64,000 nucleotides of DNA from Lachnospiraceae bacterium (GTDB lineage: Bacteria > Bacillota > Clostridia > Lachnospirales > Lachnospiraceae). The stretch lies in contig JAJXRY010000001.1 in the NCBI GenBank assembly GCA_021628825.1, positions 1,798,001-1,862,000 of the forward strand, in the 5' to 3' direction. The notes below the pieces were generated by a model that was not told where the DNA came from, searched no databases, and was given only the letters and a program-made list of their open reading frames with translations. A program made the translations under genes and the position numbers. Shown here in pieces: positions 16,075-26,586 of the stretch. Within the stretch, counting starts at the first letter, position 1. Every line of letters starts with the position of its first letter.

Positions 16075-19000
16075 CTACTCATCTTCAGAATACAGCTCAT
16101 CCAACATCTGCTCCAGCGTTCCATCCTTTGCATAAGGCAAAGCATCCAACTGTCTGAAATTATGTTTGATATTCTTCGTATCCTCATCAAATCCCAATAT
16201 GTAACTAGTTGCTATCTTATATATGATTTCTGTTGGTGCAAGTCCGTACACCTGCTTTTCAAAGATGTGCTTCAAGCGTTCCTTATTGTCCGGGAATTGC
16301 TTTTTCATTTCGTCACTCTGATATAAACGCTTCACAATCTCTGTAATATACAGACCAGATTTCATGTACAGATCAATAAATGTCTTATCCGGCATATCAA
16401 AACATCCTGGATTCTCCTGCTCCAGCATATCCACCATTTTCTTAACCATTGTCTTTGGTGTGAATATCTGGTTGGTTTTCTGCGGTGGAATATGATCAAA
16501 TATATCCTCTACACTCTTTTCGTCAAAATAGTCAGCAAGCTTTTTCTTTAAGGCAAGAAATTCTTTTACAGAATCATCAAACACCACCGAATCGAATAGC
16601 TGTCCATCAAAATGCTTGGTCTGTCCAGTTTCTTCCTCCACATAGTCACCACCATCACGCAAAAACTTGAACTGATCCAGCGTGATGCTTGTCACTTCCA
16701 GAAAAAAACTTTATCCGGGATGATAGTATCAAAGGTGGCAAGCGTAACGGTATTATCTCCGTACGCCATTAGAAATGACGGAATTGTCCTTGAAAAATCC
16801 ACGTAGGTGGTCTCTGACGCCATCCTCAATTGTTTCCTTTTCCCGTTCCTTCTTCTTTGTTTCTACGGTCTTGACTGTCTCCTTCGTGGATTCTTTTGCA
16901 AAATCAGAAATAGCTATTGTAAGCTCCTCGTTGAATTTCTCCATAGCGGCTTTCTGCTTCTGCTCAAATTCTTTATCAATCTGCTCTGATGTTTTTCCGG
17001 TTTCATACCTTGCCTGCTGTTCAGCAACACGTTGATTTTCTATGACATTTCGCTCAATCTCATAATTGGTATGCAGCCTATCAATCATCCGATCAGCTTC
17101 GTGGTTCAGTTTTGATTCAATCTGTCTTTTATCCACAGCCTTCATATCAGCGCCGTAGGTGGACTGTGCTGTGTCCACAACTGCCTTAACTGCACTCTGC
17201 TTTACTGCCTCTTTCAGCTTTTCGATAGCTTTCTGTGCCCTGTCCGGTGCCTGCTTCATCTGCGTCATTGTTTCCTGTACCTGAGAAGTCACATCGTAGA
17301 TTTTATCGCCAAAAACATCCTGCGTTCTGCCAATCACAAATTCATTGCTCAACGTCACTTCTCCGTTTTCATCCAACGCTAAATCTTTCTGCACTTCCTC
17401 TGTCAGATTTACCTTATTTTTAGGTTCTTCTATCGGTTCAAACTTTGTGATAATATCAATGACTTCCTTCGGTGCTCCAAAAATATTGTTGATGTTCTGA
17501 AACAGGAAGTTACTCATAAACCCACGCTTTACAACCTCAACAGAACGAATTTTTTTCTCGGAATTGTCAGTACCTTTTTCCGCATCCAGCTCTACCAATT
17601 CTCCCTGTTCATCCTCACCGATCACTGGAAAGAAATTGAGCAATTCTTTTTACATTTTTCCTTACGTTCCTCTGCGGAACCGCCACCCTTTGCTGTATTA
17701 GGATTCAGATTGTTGGCAAACTGCTCAAAAATAGTAAGGGTTCTTGCCGGATCAAAGTCAAATACATAAACATTTTCTTTTCTCTTGAAGGATGTCCCCA
17801 CCTTAAACAGACAAGGATTCTGTGCCCGGAATGCCGCCTGCATATAAAGTGCCGGTGAACGCATATTGCTAAGCATCAGCACTGCTGTCCATTCCGGGAT
17901 AGTAATTCCTGTCGTAAGCTGTCCTACTGACAATGTAATGGTCTTTTCATGCTCGGCAATGGCGGCAACCACTTTATCATAAGATTTCATGGTTTCATCA
18001 TCATCGTCCAGTTTTCCGTCGCCAGCAGCAAGAACAACTTCATATTCCTGGAATATTGGATGTTCCCTTAATTTTTTTGCCAGTGCCTTTGCACTATCTA
18101 CCCTATCGAGTAGCCAAAATGTGTGTTTTAATTCATCCCGCAATTCTTCCGTAGAAAATGGAAATTTAGTCTGCCTGGTCATGGCATCCAGAAACTTATC
18201 AACGGAAGATTCATGATTGAACTTACCATTGGTAACAGCAAAAAACTCATTCAAATCAAAAGCATATTCTTCCGTTTCTCCGTCAATCTCTATGCCTTGC
18301 TGTAGCTCATCCTTGATAATTTCTGACATCTGATAAGTATACAGATTAAGCTGCGGCAATGTGGCATACGGATTTTCTTCCTCTGCTGAAATATCCCAGT
18401 CACGTTTTTTCTTCTGTTCGTCTGCATAAGTCCAGTTATAGATAGCATCATCAGCAAATTTATTATTGGCAAGTGCTTTAAACGGTGTGCCTGACAGATG
18501 CAACGTAAATTTACGCTTGATACGGTCAAACGCAACATCTGTTTTTGTAGGTATCTACACCCTCATGTGCTTCATCAATGACAAGGATGTCCCACTCCAT
18601 ATTTGCGACCTCACCTAATTTATCATACTGACCTCCAAAATAAATGGAACCTTTCATATCCTGCAAGGATACAAATTCAATACATTTTACATTTTCACTG
18701 TCTTTTCCTAAAAGAAAATGTGTATATTCTTCTCTTGTCAGCACACCTCTTTTCCCTTTCAATGCATCAACTTCACTCACAAAAAGATAACCCGATTCAC
18801 TACCAAGGAATTTGACATAATCTGAAAACCATGAATTTGCAATCGCCGGTCGATTTGTGACGATCAACACTTTCTCTGCCCCGATTTTCTGCACAAAATC
18901 ATAGACCGATAATGTCTTCCCAAATCTCGGTTTGGCATTCCAGAGGAACTCTCCATTTTTTTATGAGTTGCCTGATAATCAACCGTCATGGAAACTGCAC

Positions 19001-19408
19001 TCTGCTGCTCCTCACGCAATTTATACGGAATCACAGTTTCTGTCGCTTTTAAAATGCCATGATCTTCCCTAAAATTACGAAACATTTGCTTCGATATGAC
19101 ACCATCCACATGGAACCATTCATTATTTTTTCCTTTTTCCTGCTCTATACCTGATTTTTCTCAGATACGCATGAAAATCCTTATCTATAAATGTCTGTCC
19201 AGAACCATCATCAAAAGTGGCATTTCCTTTTCCATTCAAGTTGCCACCTGATATCAGCAGTATGTGTCTGTTGATTGATACGGGTTTCTACATCGTGTTC
19301 TGTGTATCCTATCTTCGTCCAGCCATTATGACGAACCACTTCCGGAGTGGAATAGCCATAAAGCATCGGAACTACCTGTTTAGTTGTCTGAATATTAGGT
19401 TTATTCAT
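16075..19408 (-). CDS. GIY-YIG nuclease/DEAD-like helicase restriction protein
   Basis: About 1,110 residues after joining six frame fragments (indels near 16705, 16790, 17560, 17640, 18535, 18890, 18958 and 19215). The N-terminus resembles a GIY-YIG/T5orf172 nuclease (MLYGYSTPEVVRHNGWTKIG then EHDVETRINQQTHTADI). Next is an SF2 helicase: KPRFGKTLSVYDF (Walker A variant), ILVIDEAHEG (DEAH box), HLSGTPFKAL (motif III) and SVGQLTTGITIPEW. A long coiled-coil region and a domain with FTPKTMVKKMVDMLEQENP, resembling methylase-like segments, close the protein. It starts one base after the stop of the methylase gene. The pair is a type III- or ISP-like restriction system (inference). Confidence 0.75.
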
Positions 19409-19409
19409 G

Positions 19410-21404
19410 CTATTCCATCTCCTTTACATTATTCTCGATAAATGCGATTTCTTCTTCGGAAAGTCCATATTTTTTATAGAGCTGCTTGTCTATGTTTGCT
19501 ATGGATACAGACCAGTCGATATCGGATTTTTCAGTGAAATCTTGACGAGGGACATATTTCCATACATCAGGCGTTAAATGCTGCGTAATTTTTCAATACA
19601 TTTAACATAGCTCTGGCAAACTTACTTTTTATATATTTCAACAGATTTGTTGCTTCAGCCTTACTATCAAAGCATCCCACACTGATAAATGTTTCCGTAG
19701 ATCCTATTCCCGGAATACCTAATACAGGTGCAGTAAGCGTTTCTCCAAAAAAACACCATTTCCATTTGCACTTGGTAAAAAAATCTTATACTGAAACAAA
19801 TTTTTTTAGGCTGATTAACATAATCGGCACGAATATACTTATATACTCTTTGAGAATTTTTCTCTTCCCAAAATTCGAATATATTTATTACCGTAATTAG
19901 GTGCTTCATTAAAAAAAGAACTGAGGAAGCCGATCAAATATATTCGTTGACATGTCGTATGGATGTCCTTTGCTTAACTGATCCATCGCTTCCGTATGTT
20001 CTTGATGTAACTTTTCAGTTAAACGATAAGCGGTACGTGTAACTACAAGAGTATCCATCGGATCAAAATTAATCGTATTATTTACTTTATGAAGAATATG
20101 ATTGAGTGCTGGATATTTAGTAAATACAACAATGGGTTCATACTTAGCATCAGAAGTTCGATAAGTAATAGCTACTCCACCTTTAATATCCGTATTGGCA
20201 AATACCTTAGAAGCATCCTCCTCATAATGCATTACTTTAAAATGTGGATCATTTAGCATTTTTTTCATTCCATGCCTTCGGAGTAGATCCAGCATTAAAT
20301 AGAAATCTTGCCGGATGTATCATTTCCACAGCATCTGCTACCGCATAAGCCGCATCTAAAAATTTGTTATATATCGGTGGTGCATATGTATCATTTTCTC
20401 CTATGGCATTATCTTGATACGGCGGATTCCCTATTGCAAAATCAAATTTCATCTCATCTACCTTCCTTCATGCTTTTTATACGTCAGCGACTTATCGCTG
20501 CGCCAGTCATAGATCCGGCAGTACACTTCTTCTGGTTCTTCTGTATCCTGCTTTTCTGGCTCATCTGCAACCACAAAGTCAAATAGACTGAATTGATGAT
20601 ATTCCTCTTTGGGCTTTCCAAAGGGGATTGTCCCTGATATTCCATCCATCTGCCACAGGTTCCAGACAATAACATTTACAATCTTTCGCAGTTCCGCATC
20701 TGTTGGAACTCTATCCCACCTGTCCTGCATATAATCCACAAAAGTTATGAGTAAATTGATTCTTGCAACCAGAAGGCTGTCTCCTTGAAATTCATAACCA
20801 TACACACTCTGATATGCTCGAAGCACCCATTTGAACCATTCGTTTTCATTGTCTGTGTTTTCATTTACTACACGCAGTTTTCTGTCCAAAATCCCTATAC
20901 GTTGCTTAACCTCAAGCAATTCTCCAGTAGCGGCATCATAACGCGACACGATGTAGGGAGCTTCGCCACAGGTAATCTCCAGTCTTTTGGAATCGACATA
21001 TTTTTTCCATCCATCCTCTGTGTCAAACTCAACCTTTTCTGTGTTTACCTGCCACCCCTGATCCTGTTCAATATTGAAAACATTCTTTCTTCCAAACCAC
21101 TCCTCATCACAGTGGTTATTCATTTTGTTGCATATCCACGATGGAGTAAACACCTCGGCTTTGGCTCTGGTACGCTCCTGCTGTTGTTCCTTATTCTTTA
21201 GCACCCTCGGCTGTATCTCATATTGCGTAAATCCTTTTTAAGATTTCCTCCGTCATTTGCTCCGTTTCCTTGATTGGAGTACCTTTGGAACTATATACCG
21301 ATGTCGCAAATATAATATTTTTTTCTTTGTTGTCTTATCCTTCAGCAATGCTTTAAGATTTTTTTACTGACCGGATAAGTATTCAGATCAATTAACTTAT
21401 CCAT
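19410..21404 (-). CDS. Eco57I-like adenine DNA methylase of the restriction system
   Basis: About 660 residues in reconstructed frames. The start at 21404 gives MDKLIDLNTYPVSKKILKAL. Methylase features: AEVFTPSWICNKMNN (SAM-binding region), LEITCGEAPYIVSRYDAATG, and the catalytic NPPY motif in FDFAIGNPPYQDNAIGEND. The C-terminal half (KHPYDMSTNIFDRLPQF-like region, then FLPSANGNGVFGETL and SVSIANIDKQLYKKYG) is likely target recognition. Indels near 21230, 20455, 20265, 19910, 19800 and 19580. It is coupled to the helicase/nuclease gene by one base. Confidence 0.75.
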
Positions 21405-21628
21405 TTTTTTATCCTCATTTTCTAAAGCTGGCTATCCTTGATAGCCAGCTTGGAAAAAATGTATACTTTTTTTCATGAGAAAAATTTGGATTTGTAACTG
21501 TGAAATTTCACGAAGTTTTGACAGAAAATTACTGAATTTCGACTGATTTCGTGATACAATATGTAAGAATGTTTTATGTATATGATTACTGGAAATGTAT
21601 ACCATTTCAGTTAGAACGCATGAACTAT
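21405..21628 (-). promoter_or_regulatory. Control region upstream of the restriction operon
   Basis: Contains a near-perfect hairpin at 21426-21450 (AGCTGGCTAT, 5-nt loop, ATAGCCAGCT) and the palindrome GTGAAATTTCAC at 21500-21511. It also has a longer-range inverted pair TCACGAA/TTCGTGA about 33 bp apart. The hairpin may end transcripts from the resolvase side; the palindromes are candidate operators. No regulator has been linked to them. Confidence 0.4.
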
Positions 21629-22236
21629 TTAACTGGATTTTTCATATTTTACTGCCTTGCTGTAAAACGTCTTAGGGCACATATTACAAGCCTTAGCAGC
21701 TTCTTCTATTGTAATTTTCCTGCCCGCCAGTCTTTGTGCATCTGATAAGAGTTTTGTGGGATTGGTAATGGTGGTCTGCCGAACTTTACACCCCTTGCTT
21801 TCGCTGCTGCAATTCCCTCCGCCTGTCTTTGCTTGATATTGGTGCGTTCATTTTCTGCAACATAGCTAAGCAATGCCAGAACGACATCACTGATAAATGT
21901 TCCAAGCAAATTCTTTTCTCTGCGGGTATCTAACAGCGGCATATCTATGACAACAATATCTGCTTTCTTCTCTTTTGTAACAATGCGCCACTGCTCATTC
22001 AATTCCCCGTAATTCCTGCCTAAGCGGTCAATCGACTTGATATACAGCACACTGTTTTCATTTAATTTTCGCAATAACCGCTTATATTGTGTTCTCTCAA
22101 AATCCTTACCCGACTGCTTATCCATATAAATGTTATTCTCAGGTACTCCCATCTCCGTTAATGCGATTTTCTGTCTATCCTCATTTTGTTCCTTAGATGA
22201 CACTCGCATATATCCATAAATATTTATATCTTCCAT
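21629..22236 (-). CDS. Serine recombinase (resolvase/invertase type)
   Basis: About 200 residues. The start at 22236 gives MEDINIYGYMRVSSKEQNED, containing the catalytic serine in YMRVSS. Other family residues are RLLRKLNENSVLYIKSIDRL (R and D), GRNYGELNEQW, and NERTNIKQRQAEGIAAAKARG leading into a C-terminal helix-turn-helix, readable after a missing A near 21710 as ITIEEAAKACNMCPKTFYS. Size fits small resolvases, not large serine integrases. It could resolve dimers or invert DNA in the element. It is downstream of TnpV. Confidence 0.85.
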
Positions 22237-22357
22237 GTATTTTTGCCTCCCATCTGCCAATTTCTCCTACTTAGGTCTAGTATTTGCATGCATATTGGCA
22301 TATAACCAACAGAAAGCTGATTCGATAAAATCAGCCTTCTGTTGTAGTGTGTAATCA

Positions 22358-22709
22358 TCATTGTAATAACGTTGCTCTCACAATCTCCTCCGCTCTCTCT
22401 CGAATATTATTCATCCTCTGCAGCCAAAGCATCTGATTTTTTTCTCTTTCAGATGTTCAGTCACGCCCTCTTGTTCTGCCATTTGCTTTACAAGCAAATC
22501 AAACTGCGCCTCTGCCTGTTCCTGCATCATAAGCAAATGTTCCTTTAGTTTTTCCACTTAATAGCATCGCCTGATAGATACCGCTCCGATGCTCTTTCAG
22601 ATAATGTCTTCTCATAAGTCCAAACTTTCTCAATTCCCCTTCCGGCTCTGGATCAGAAATTAAGTTTGGTATCAAATAATCTCCATTTTTTTTCGTATGT
22701 AATATTCAT
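22358..22709 (-). CDS. tnpV: TnpV-like transposon protein
   Basis: About 117 residues, starting MNITYEKNGDYLIPNLI in the corrected frame (one extra A near 22690). The core GELRKFGLMRRHYLKEHRSG, SGKLKEHLLMMQEQAEAQF and QMAEQEGVTEHLKEKNQML resembles TnpV proteins of Clostridial transposons, whose role is not established. A further indel is near 22560. The start overlaps the stop of the excisionase-like gene (ATGA), so the two are co-translated. Confidence 0.65.
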
Positions 22710-22963
22710 AAACAACCTCTCTTTCCACGAATTACAATTCGGTACTGATATTGTGTTTTCTCGATGTGCCATGTTCCTGTGTATGCATAGATTTTTGTTG
22801 TGTTTGCTCTTTCACAACCTTCTGCTTTTCCGCCAAGCGTTCTTTCATTGTCTTTTCCGGCAAGCTCCTTATTCATTTCTCGCAAAATCTTGTAGGACTT
22901 TCCCATGCTCACACCGAGCATCTTTGCAATGTCTTCTGCACTGTAGTAAATTTTTTCGTTCAT
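22706..22963 (-). CDS. Excisionase-like helix-turn-helix protein
   Basis: Start at 22963 (MNEKIYYSAEDIAKMLGVSM). The first 40 residues are a winged helix-turn-helix typical of element excisionases (AEDIAKMLGVSMGKSYKILR). The remaining 45 residues (GGKAEGCERANTTKIYAYTG and later) do not match the usual excisionase tail, so a frame error near 22860 is possible. It is first gene of a minus-strand operon with TnpV and the resolvase, divergent from the XRE regulator. Confidence 0.55.
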   Translation of the reverse strand: MNEKIYYSAEDIAKMLGVSMGKSYKILREMNKELAGKDNERTLGGKAEGCERANTTKIYAYTGTWHIEKTQYQYRIVIRGKRGCL

Positions 22964-22978
22964 AGTGTTCTTTCCTTT

Positions 22979-23047
22979 CTTTGTTTCTGCATAGTATCTT
23001 TTTTTGTTTCGTTTTTTTATAATATCGTAACATTTGTTTCGTGTCAA
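22979..23047 (-). promoter_or_regulatory. Promoter with TTTGTTTC operator-like repeats
   Basis: On the minus strand TTGACA (23047-23042), a 17-bp spacer and TATTAT (23024-23019) form a near-consensus promoter for the excisionase-TnpV-resolvase operon. TTTGTTTC repeats occur on the plus strand at about 22980, 23004 and 23034. The last overlaps the -35/spacer region. They are likely binding sites of the divergently encoded XRE regulator (inference). Confidence 0.55.
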
Positions 23048-23135
23048 TATCTTTTTTCTTTCATTTTTTTATCTTGTGTGGTATGCTATATATGATGTTG
23101 AAACATCCATAGCTTTAAAGCAGGAGGAAATCACA

Positions 23136-23683
23136 ATGACAGTTGGTGAAAATATAAGACGCATCCGTCAGGAACGTCACCTAACTCAAAGACAATTAGG
23201 AGAAATGGTTGGTGCAAGCGAAGCCTATATTCGTGCTTATGAAAGTGGCAGAAGAAACCCCAAACCAGCATCTCTTGAAAAAAATAGCAGAGGCACTTGC
23301 GGTCAATCCCGAAGTACTTGCAAATTCAGATTTTTGATGGTGTAAAAAGCCATGCATAGACTGTTTCAGGTATTTCGCCAGTATGACGGTTCATTATTTG
23401 AATATCAGGATAAAGACGGAAATGATATGGTAGCAATCAGCTTTGGAACATTAGCGCTGATGCAATCATGGCTGGAACGCTATGAAAAATATATGGATGA
23501 AGTCGAGAAATGTAATGAAATCAAAGATGTGAAAAAAACGTGGCGAAGCTCTGCTGAAAGCGGAAGCTGATTTTTAATCTTTGGATGGATATTTATCCGG
23601 AATCGGAGGCATGGCAGGATAGATTAAAGATTCAGAAAGCACATGATGAAACCTTGGATAAGATTGGATTGAACATAAAGTAA
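23136..23683 (+). CDS. XRE family transcriptional regulator
   Basis: About 182 residues. The start at 23136 is preceded by AGGAGG. The N-terminal Cro/CI helix-turn-helix is clear (IRRIRQERHLTQRQLGEMVG, then YIRAYESGRRNPKP). After an extra A near 23280 it continues LAVNPEVLANSDFDG, HRLFQVFRQYDGSLFEYQD and LMQSWLERYEKYMDEVEK. A second extra A near 23535 precedes the tail. The C-terminal domain is typical of Clostridial element regulators. It probably controls the divergent promoter at 22979-23047. Confidence 0.8.
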
Positions 23684-23718
23684 AAAAATCATACAAACTT
23701 GAAAGGAGTCGTTTCTTT

Positions 23719-24372
23719 TTGAAAATATATAAAAAAACTATCTTGATTATGGGTATCATTTCAATATTATCATTGATTATTTCATTTGCATTACTTGATA
23801 AACCTTGCAGTTATATGAACTGGTTAGAAAACGTGTTCATTGGAATATTTTCTAGCAGTTTGTTATGTCTTATCACTTCCTGCACAGGTTATATTTCTGA
23901 AGAAAAAAAATCCGTATATTCCTTTTACTGGAACTTATCTAAATTGAAAAGCAGAGCACTTGTTCTATCTACAATTTCTGATCAAGAGAAACATATAAAT
24001 TCATATTATAATGCCGTATATAATATGAATGAGCTTTTTTTAGAAATGAATTTGCACTGTTTGATCAAAATTTTATATTTATAAGAAGGAAGAAAATACA
24101 AAAAGTGTTAGAAATTTACAATGCGTTATTTGAATATAAAAAAATAGTTCAACAGTAGCGGAACAAAAAAATGCGTGAATTTTTTTGGCGTGCAAAAAAA
24201 CAAAATGGTACCCCCAAACTATTCTGCCGAAGAATTTCAAAATGATATTTCTGATTTTTTTATAATAAAACAAATAATTTTAACAATACCAATGAACCAT
24301 TTGTCATTTTATATCGAAAAAGCAAATGAACGAGCTTTCAAAAATATATTACGTTATATGAATAATGTTTAA
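23719..24372 (+). CDS. Uncharacterised two-helix membrane protein
   Basis: Starts at TTG 23719 with AAAGGAG upstream, 36 bases after the XRE regulator stop. Two membrane segments: ILIMGIISILSLIISFALL and VFIGIFSSSLLCLITSC, followed by a cytoplasmic helical part (SFYWNLSKLKSRALVLSTIS, and after indels near 24042, 24155 and 24185 QKVLEIYNALFEYKKIVQQ and a C-terminus ILRYMNNV). About 215 residues. No family recognised. Its position beside a defence region and the topology would suit an effector, but nothing shows it. Confidence 0.5.
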
Positions 24373-24381
24373 ATATTTTTT

Positions 24382-24400
24382 TGTACCCAAAAACGTACCC
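24382..24400. repeat. Paired GTACCC, putative arm-type site, right end of unit 3
   Basis: GTACCC at 24383-24388 and 24395-24400, ending 59 bp before the guaA 3' end, matching the spacing at the other right ends. The A-run between copies may be miscounted by one. Confidence 0.5.
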
Positions 24401-24411
24401 ATTAACACTAA

Positions 24412-24453
24412 AAATCCCTACAAAGCCCATAATTACAGGCTTTGTAGGGATTT
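24412..24453. terminator. Strong hairpin next to the guaA stop
   Basis: A perfect 16-bp stem (AAATCCCTACAAAGCC and its complement) with a 10-nt loop. Downstream on the minus strand is TTTTAG, so it can terminate guaA; on the plus strand it can end the membrane-protein transcript. It belongs to the mobile unit end, in the same place as the imperfect hairpins left of R2 and R3. Confidence 0.65.
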
Positions 24454-24459
24454 ACCTTT

Positions 24460-26007
24460 TTATTCAAACTCAATCGTACCAGGTGGCTTACTGGTCAAAT
24501 CGTAAAGTACACGATTGACTCCTTTCACCTCGTTAATAATCCGGTTCATTACCTTCTGCAGGACTTCAAACGGAATCTCTGCACAATCAGCAGTCATAAA
24601 GTCCGTGGTATTTACGGCACGGAGTGCTACTGCATAATCATACGTTCTGAAGTCACCCATAACGCCAACACTGCGCATATTGGTAAGTGCTGCGAAGTAC
24701 TGACCAAGTCCTTTATCACAGCCTGCCTTGGCAAGCTCTTCACGATAAATATAGTCTGCATCCTGAACAATACGCACCTTTTCTTCGGTAACCTCTCCAA
24801 CGATACGAACGCCAAGTCCGGGACCGGGGAATGGCTGGCGGAATACCAAATAATCCGGAATGCCAAGCTCTAAACCTGCCCGGCGGACTTCATCCTTAAA
24901 CAGCATTCGTAACGGCTCGACGATCTCTTTGAAATCTACACAGTCCGGAAGTCCTCCAACATTGTGATGGGACTTGATCGTTGCGCTCTTATCAAGACCG
25001 GATTCTACCACGTCAGGATAAATCGTTCCCTGTACCAGATAGTCTACGGCACCGATTTTCTTTGCTTCTTCTTCAAATACACGGATAAACTCTTCACCGA
25101 TGATCTTACGCTTTCTCTCCGGATCGGTTACACCTGCCAGTTTATCATAAAAAAACGCTGCTGTACATTCACACGGATGAAATTCAGATCATAAGATCCG
25201 TTCGGTCCAAACACCGCTTCTACCTCGTCACCTTCGTTTTTACGAAGAAGACCATGATCAACGAATACACAGGTGAGCTGCTTTCCAACAGCCTTCGACA
25301 AAAGTACTGCTGCCACAGAAGAATCTACTCCACCAGACAGGGCACAAAGCACTTTACCGTTTCCGATCTTTTTCACGAAGCTGCTGAATGCCTGTCTCCA
25401 CAAAGGAGTCCATTCTCCAGTCACCCTTGCAGCCACAGATCTTGCGTACAAAGTTGAACAGCATCTTCTGTCCGTCCTTGGTGTGTACGACTTCCGGGTG
25501 GAACTGGGTTGCATAAAGCTTGCGGGACTGATCCTCCATTGCTGCTACCGGACATACGGGAGTATGTGCCGTCACACGGAAACCTGCCGGTGCTTCTGCG
25601 ATATAGTCGGTATGGCTCATCCAACAACTTGTGCTTGCAGGAACCTCTGTAAAAAGCTCGCTGTCAGTAGCATCAATGGTAACTTCGGTATGACCATATT
25701 CTGAAACCGGCGCGGTTGCGACCTTTCCTCCACACATATGTGTCATAAGCTGGGATCCATAACAGATGCCGAGGATCGGAACTCCCATTGTAAAAAGTTC
25801 CTTGTCACAAAGCAGTGCATCTTCTGCATAAACACTGTTCGGACCGCCGGTAATAATAATTCCCTTGGGAGATAATTTCTTAATCTCTTCAATAGGACTG
25901 TTATAAGGCTTTACTTCACAATAAACATTGCATTCGCGGACCCTTCGGGCAATCAGCTGATTATATTGTCCGCCGTAGTCCAAAACGATGACCATTTCTT
26001 TTTCCAT
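24460..26007 (-). CDS. guaA: GMP synthase (glutamine-hydrolysing)
   Basis: Converts XMP to GMP with ATP and glutamine. The N-terminal glutamine amidotransferase has the nucleophile in GICYGSQLM and YATQFHPEV; the ATP pyrophosphatase domain has CALSGGVDSSVAAV. The C-terminal dimerisation domain ends PPGTIEFE, the usual C-terminus. About 515 residues, full length. Two single-base errors split it: an extra A near 25375 and a missing T in the run at 25149-25155. The 3' end is the insertion site for the element stack to the left. Upstream of ATG 26007 is GGAG at suitable spacing. Confidence 0.97.
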
Positions 26008-26111
26008 AATTATTCTCCATGGTTCTTAATAGTTACATAAAGTACTATTTTTCATTATAATGACACGCCTATGCCTTGTCAAAATAATTTTCCACTCAAA
26101 AATGATGACTC

Positions 26112-26139
26112 AAAAAAATGATCCACCGGATCTTTTTTT
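26112..26139. terminator. Bidirectional terminator between guaA and the spoIIID-tail island
   Basis: GATCC/GGATC stem with ACC loop, flanked by seven A and seven T, so it can work in both directions. It marks the border between the guaA promoter region and the left spoIIID repeat. Confidence 0.6.
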
Positions 26140-26157
26140 CATATACTTGGCAACATA

Positions 26158-26287
26158 AAAAAAATACGGCACAAACTGTACCGTATCTTGATCTTACTTA
26201 TTCATTTCTTCATGCTGATGTGCATATTTTTCTTTGGTAGCCAAACCTCCCCGCAGATGCCGCTCCGCTTTATTCACATCAAGCACC
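26158..26287 (-). repeat. Left 130-bp copy of the spoIIID 3' end
   Basis: Matches 30251-30380 over 130 bp with two substitutions. It contains the last 31 codons of spoIIID (from VLDVNKAERH), the stop codon and the ATACGG...CCGTAT terminator hairpin. It is fused on its 5' side to unrelated coding sequence. Confidence 0.85.
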
Positions 26288-26463
26288 AAGTAAATATCTA
26301 CATTACCATCCTTGTCCACTTCAATTTTATTGATCAGTTGTTTTAACTGTGCATTTGTCATTTCATGAACATCCGTGATATCTTCCAATTGCTTGAATGT
26401 ACTGTTCAGAATTGCCTCCAACCGTTCAATCCCTTTTCGCATCCCGCCAATTTTCTCGTCCAA
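26194..26463 (-). pseudogene. Serine recombinase C-terminus fused in frame to the SpoIIID tail
   Basis: The first about 58 residues (KGIERLEAILNSTFKQLED, then MTNAQLKQLINKIEVDKDGN and VDIYL) resemble the C-terminal end of large serine recombinases of Clostridial elements. From VLDVNKAERH on, the sequence is that of SpoIIID through its stop. The catalytic N-terminal domain is absent; 26464-26586 shows no continuation that I can read. It is a remnant or chimera, not a functional SpoIIID because the DNA-binding half is missing. Confidence 0.6.
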
Positions 26464-26586
26464 TCTTTTTGTTATACTCTATTTGCATAAAAAAATAATG
26501 AAACATTGACAAATAATCCACGATTTCCTTGTTTTTTTCCTCTAATGTATTTAGTGAATCATCTTATAACATTTAAACAAATCATC

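Larger units (their letters stand above)
13950..24471. mobile_element. Unit 3 of the guaA element stack
   Basis: 10.5 kb bounded by R3 and by the real guaA 3' end. Unlike units 1 and 2, both of its ends carry GTACCC-type pairs (14064-14081 and 24382-24400), so it used a different integrase type. Contents: putative toxin-antitoxin locus, membrane protein, restriction system, resolvase, TnpV, excisionase-like protein, XRE regulator and membrane protein. No tyrosine integrase gene is visible. Confidence 0.65.
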
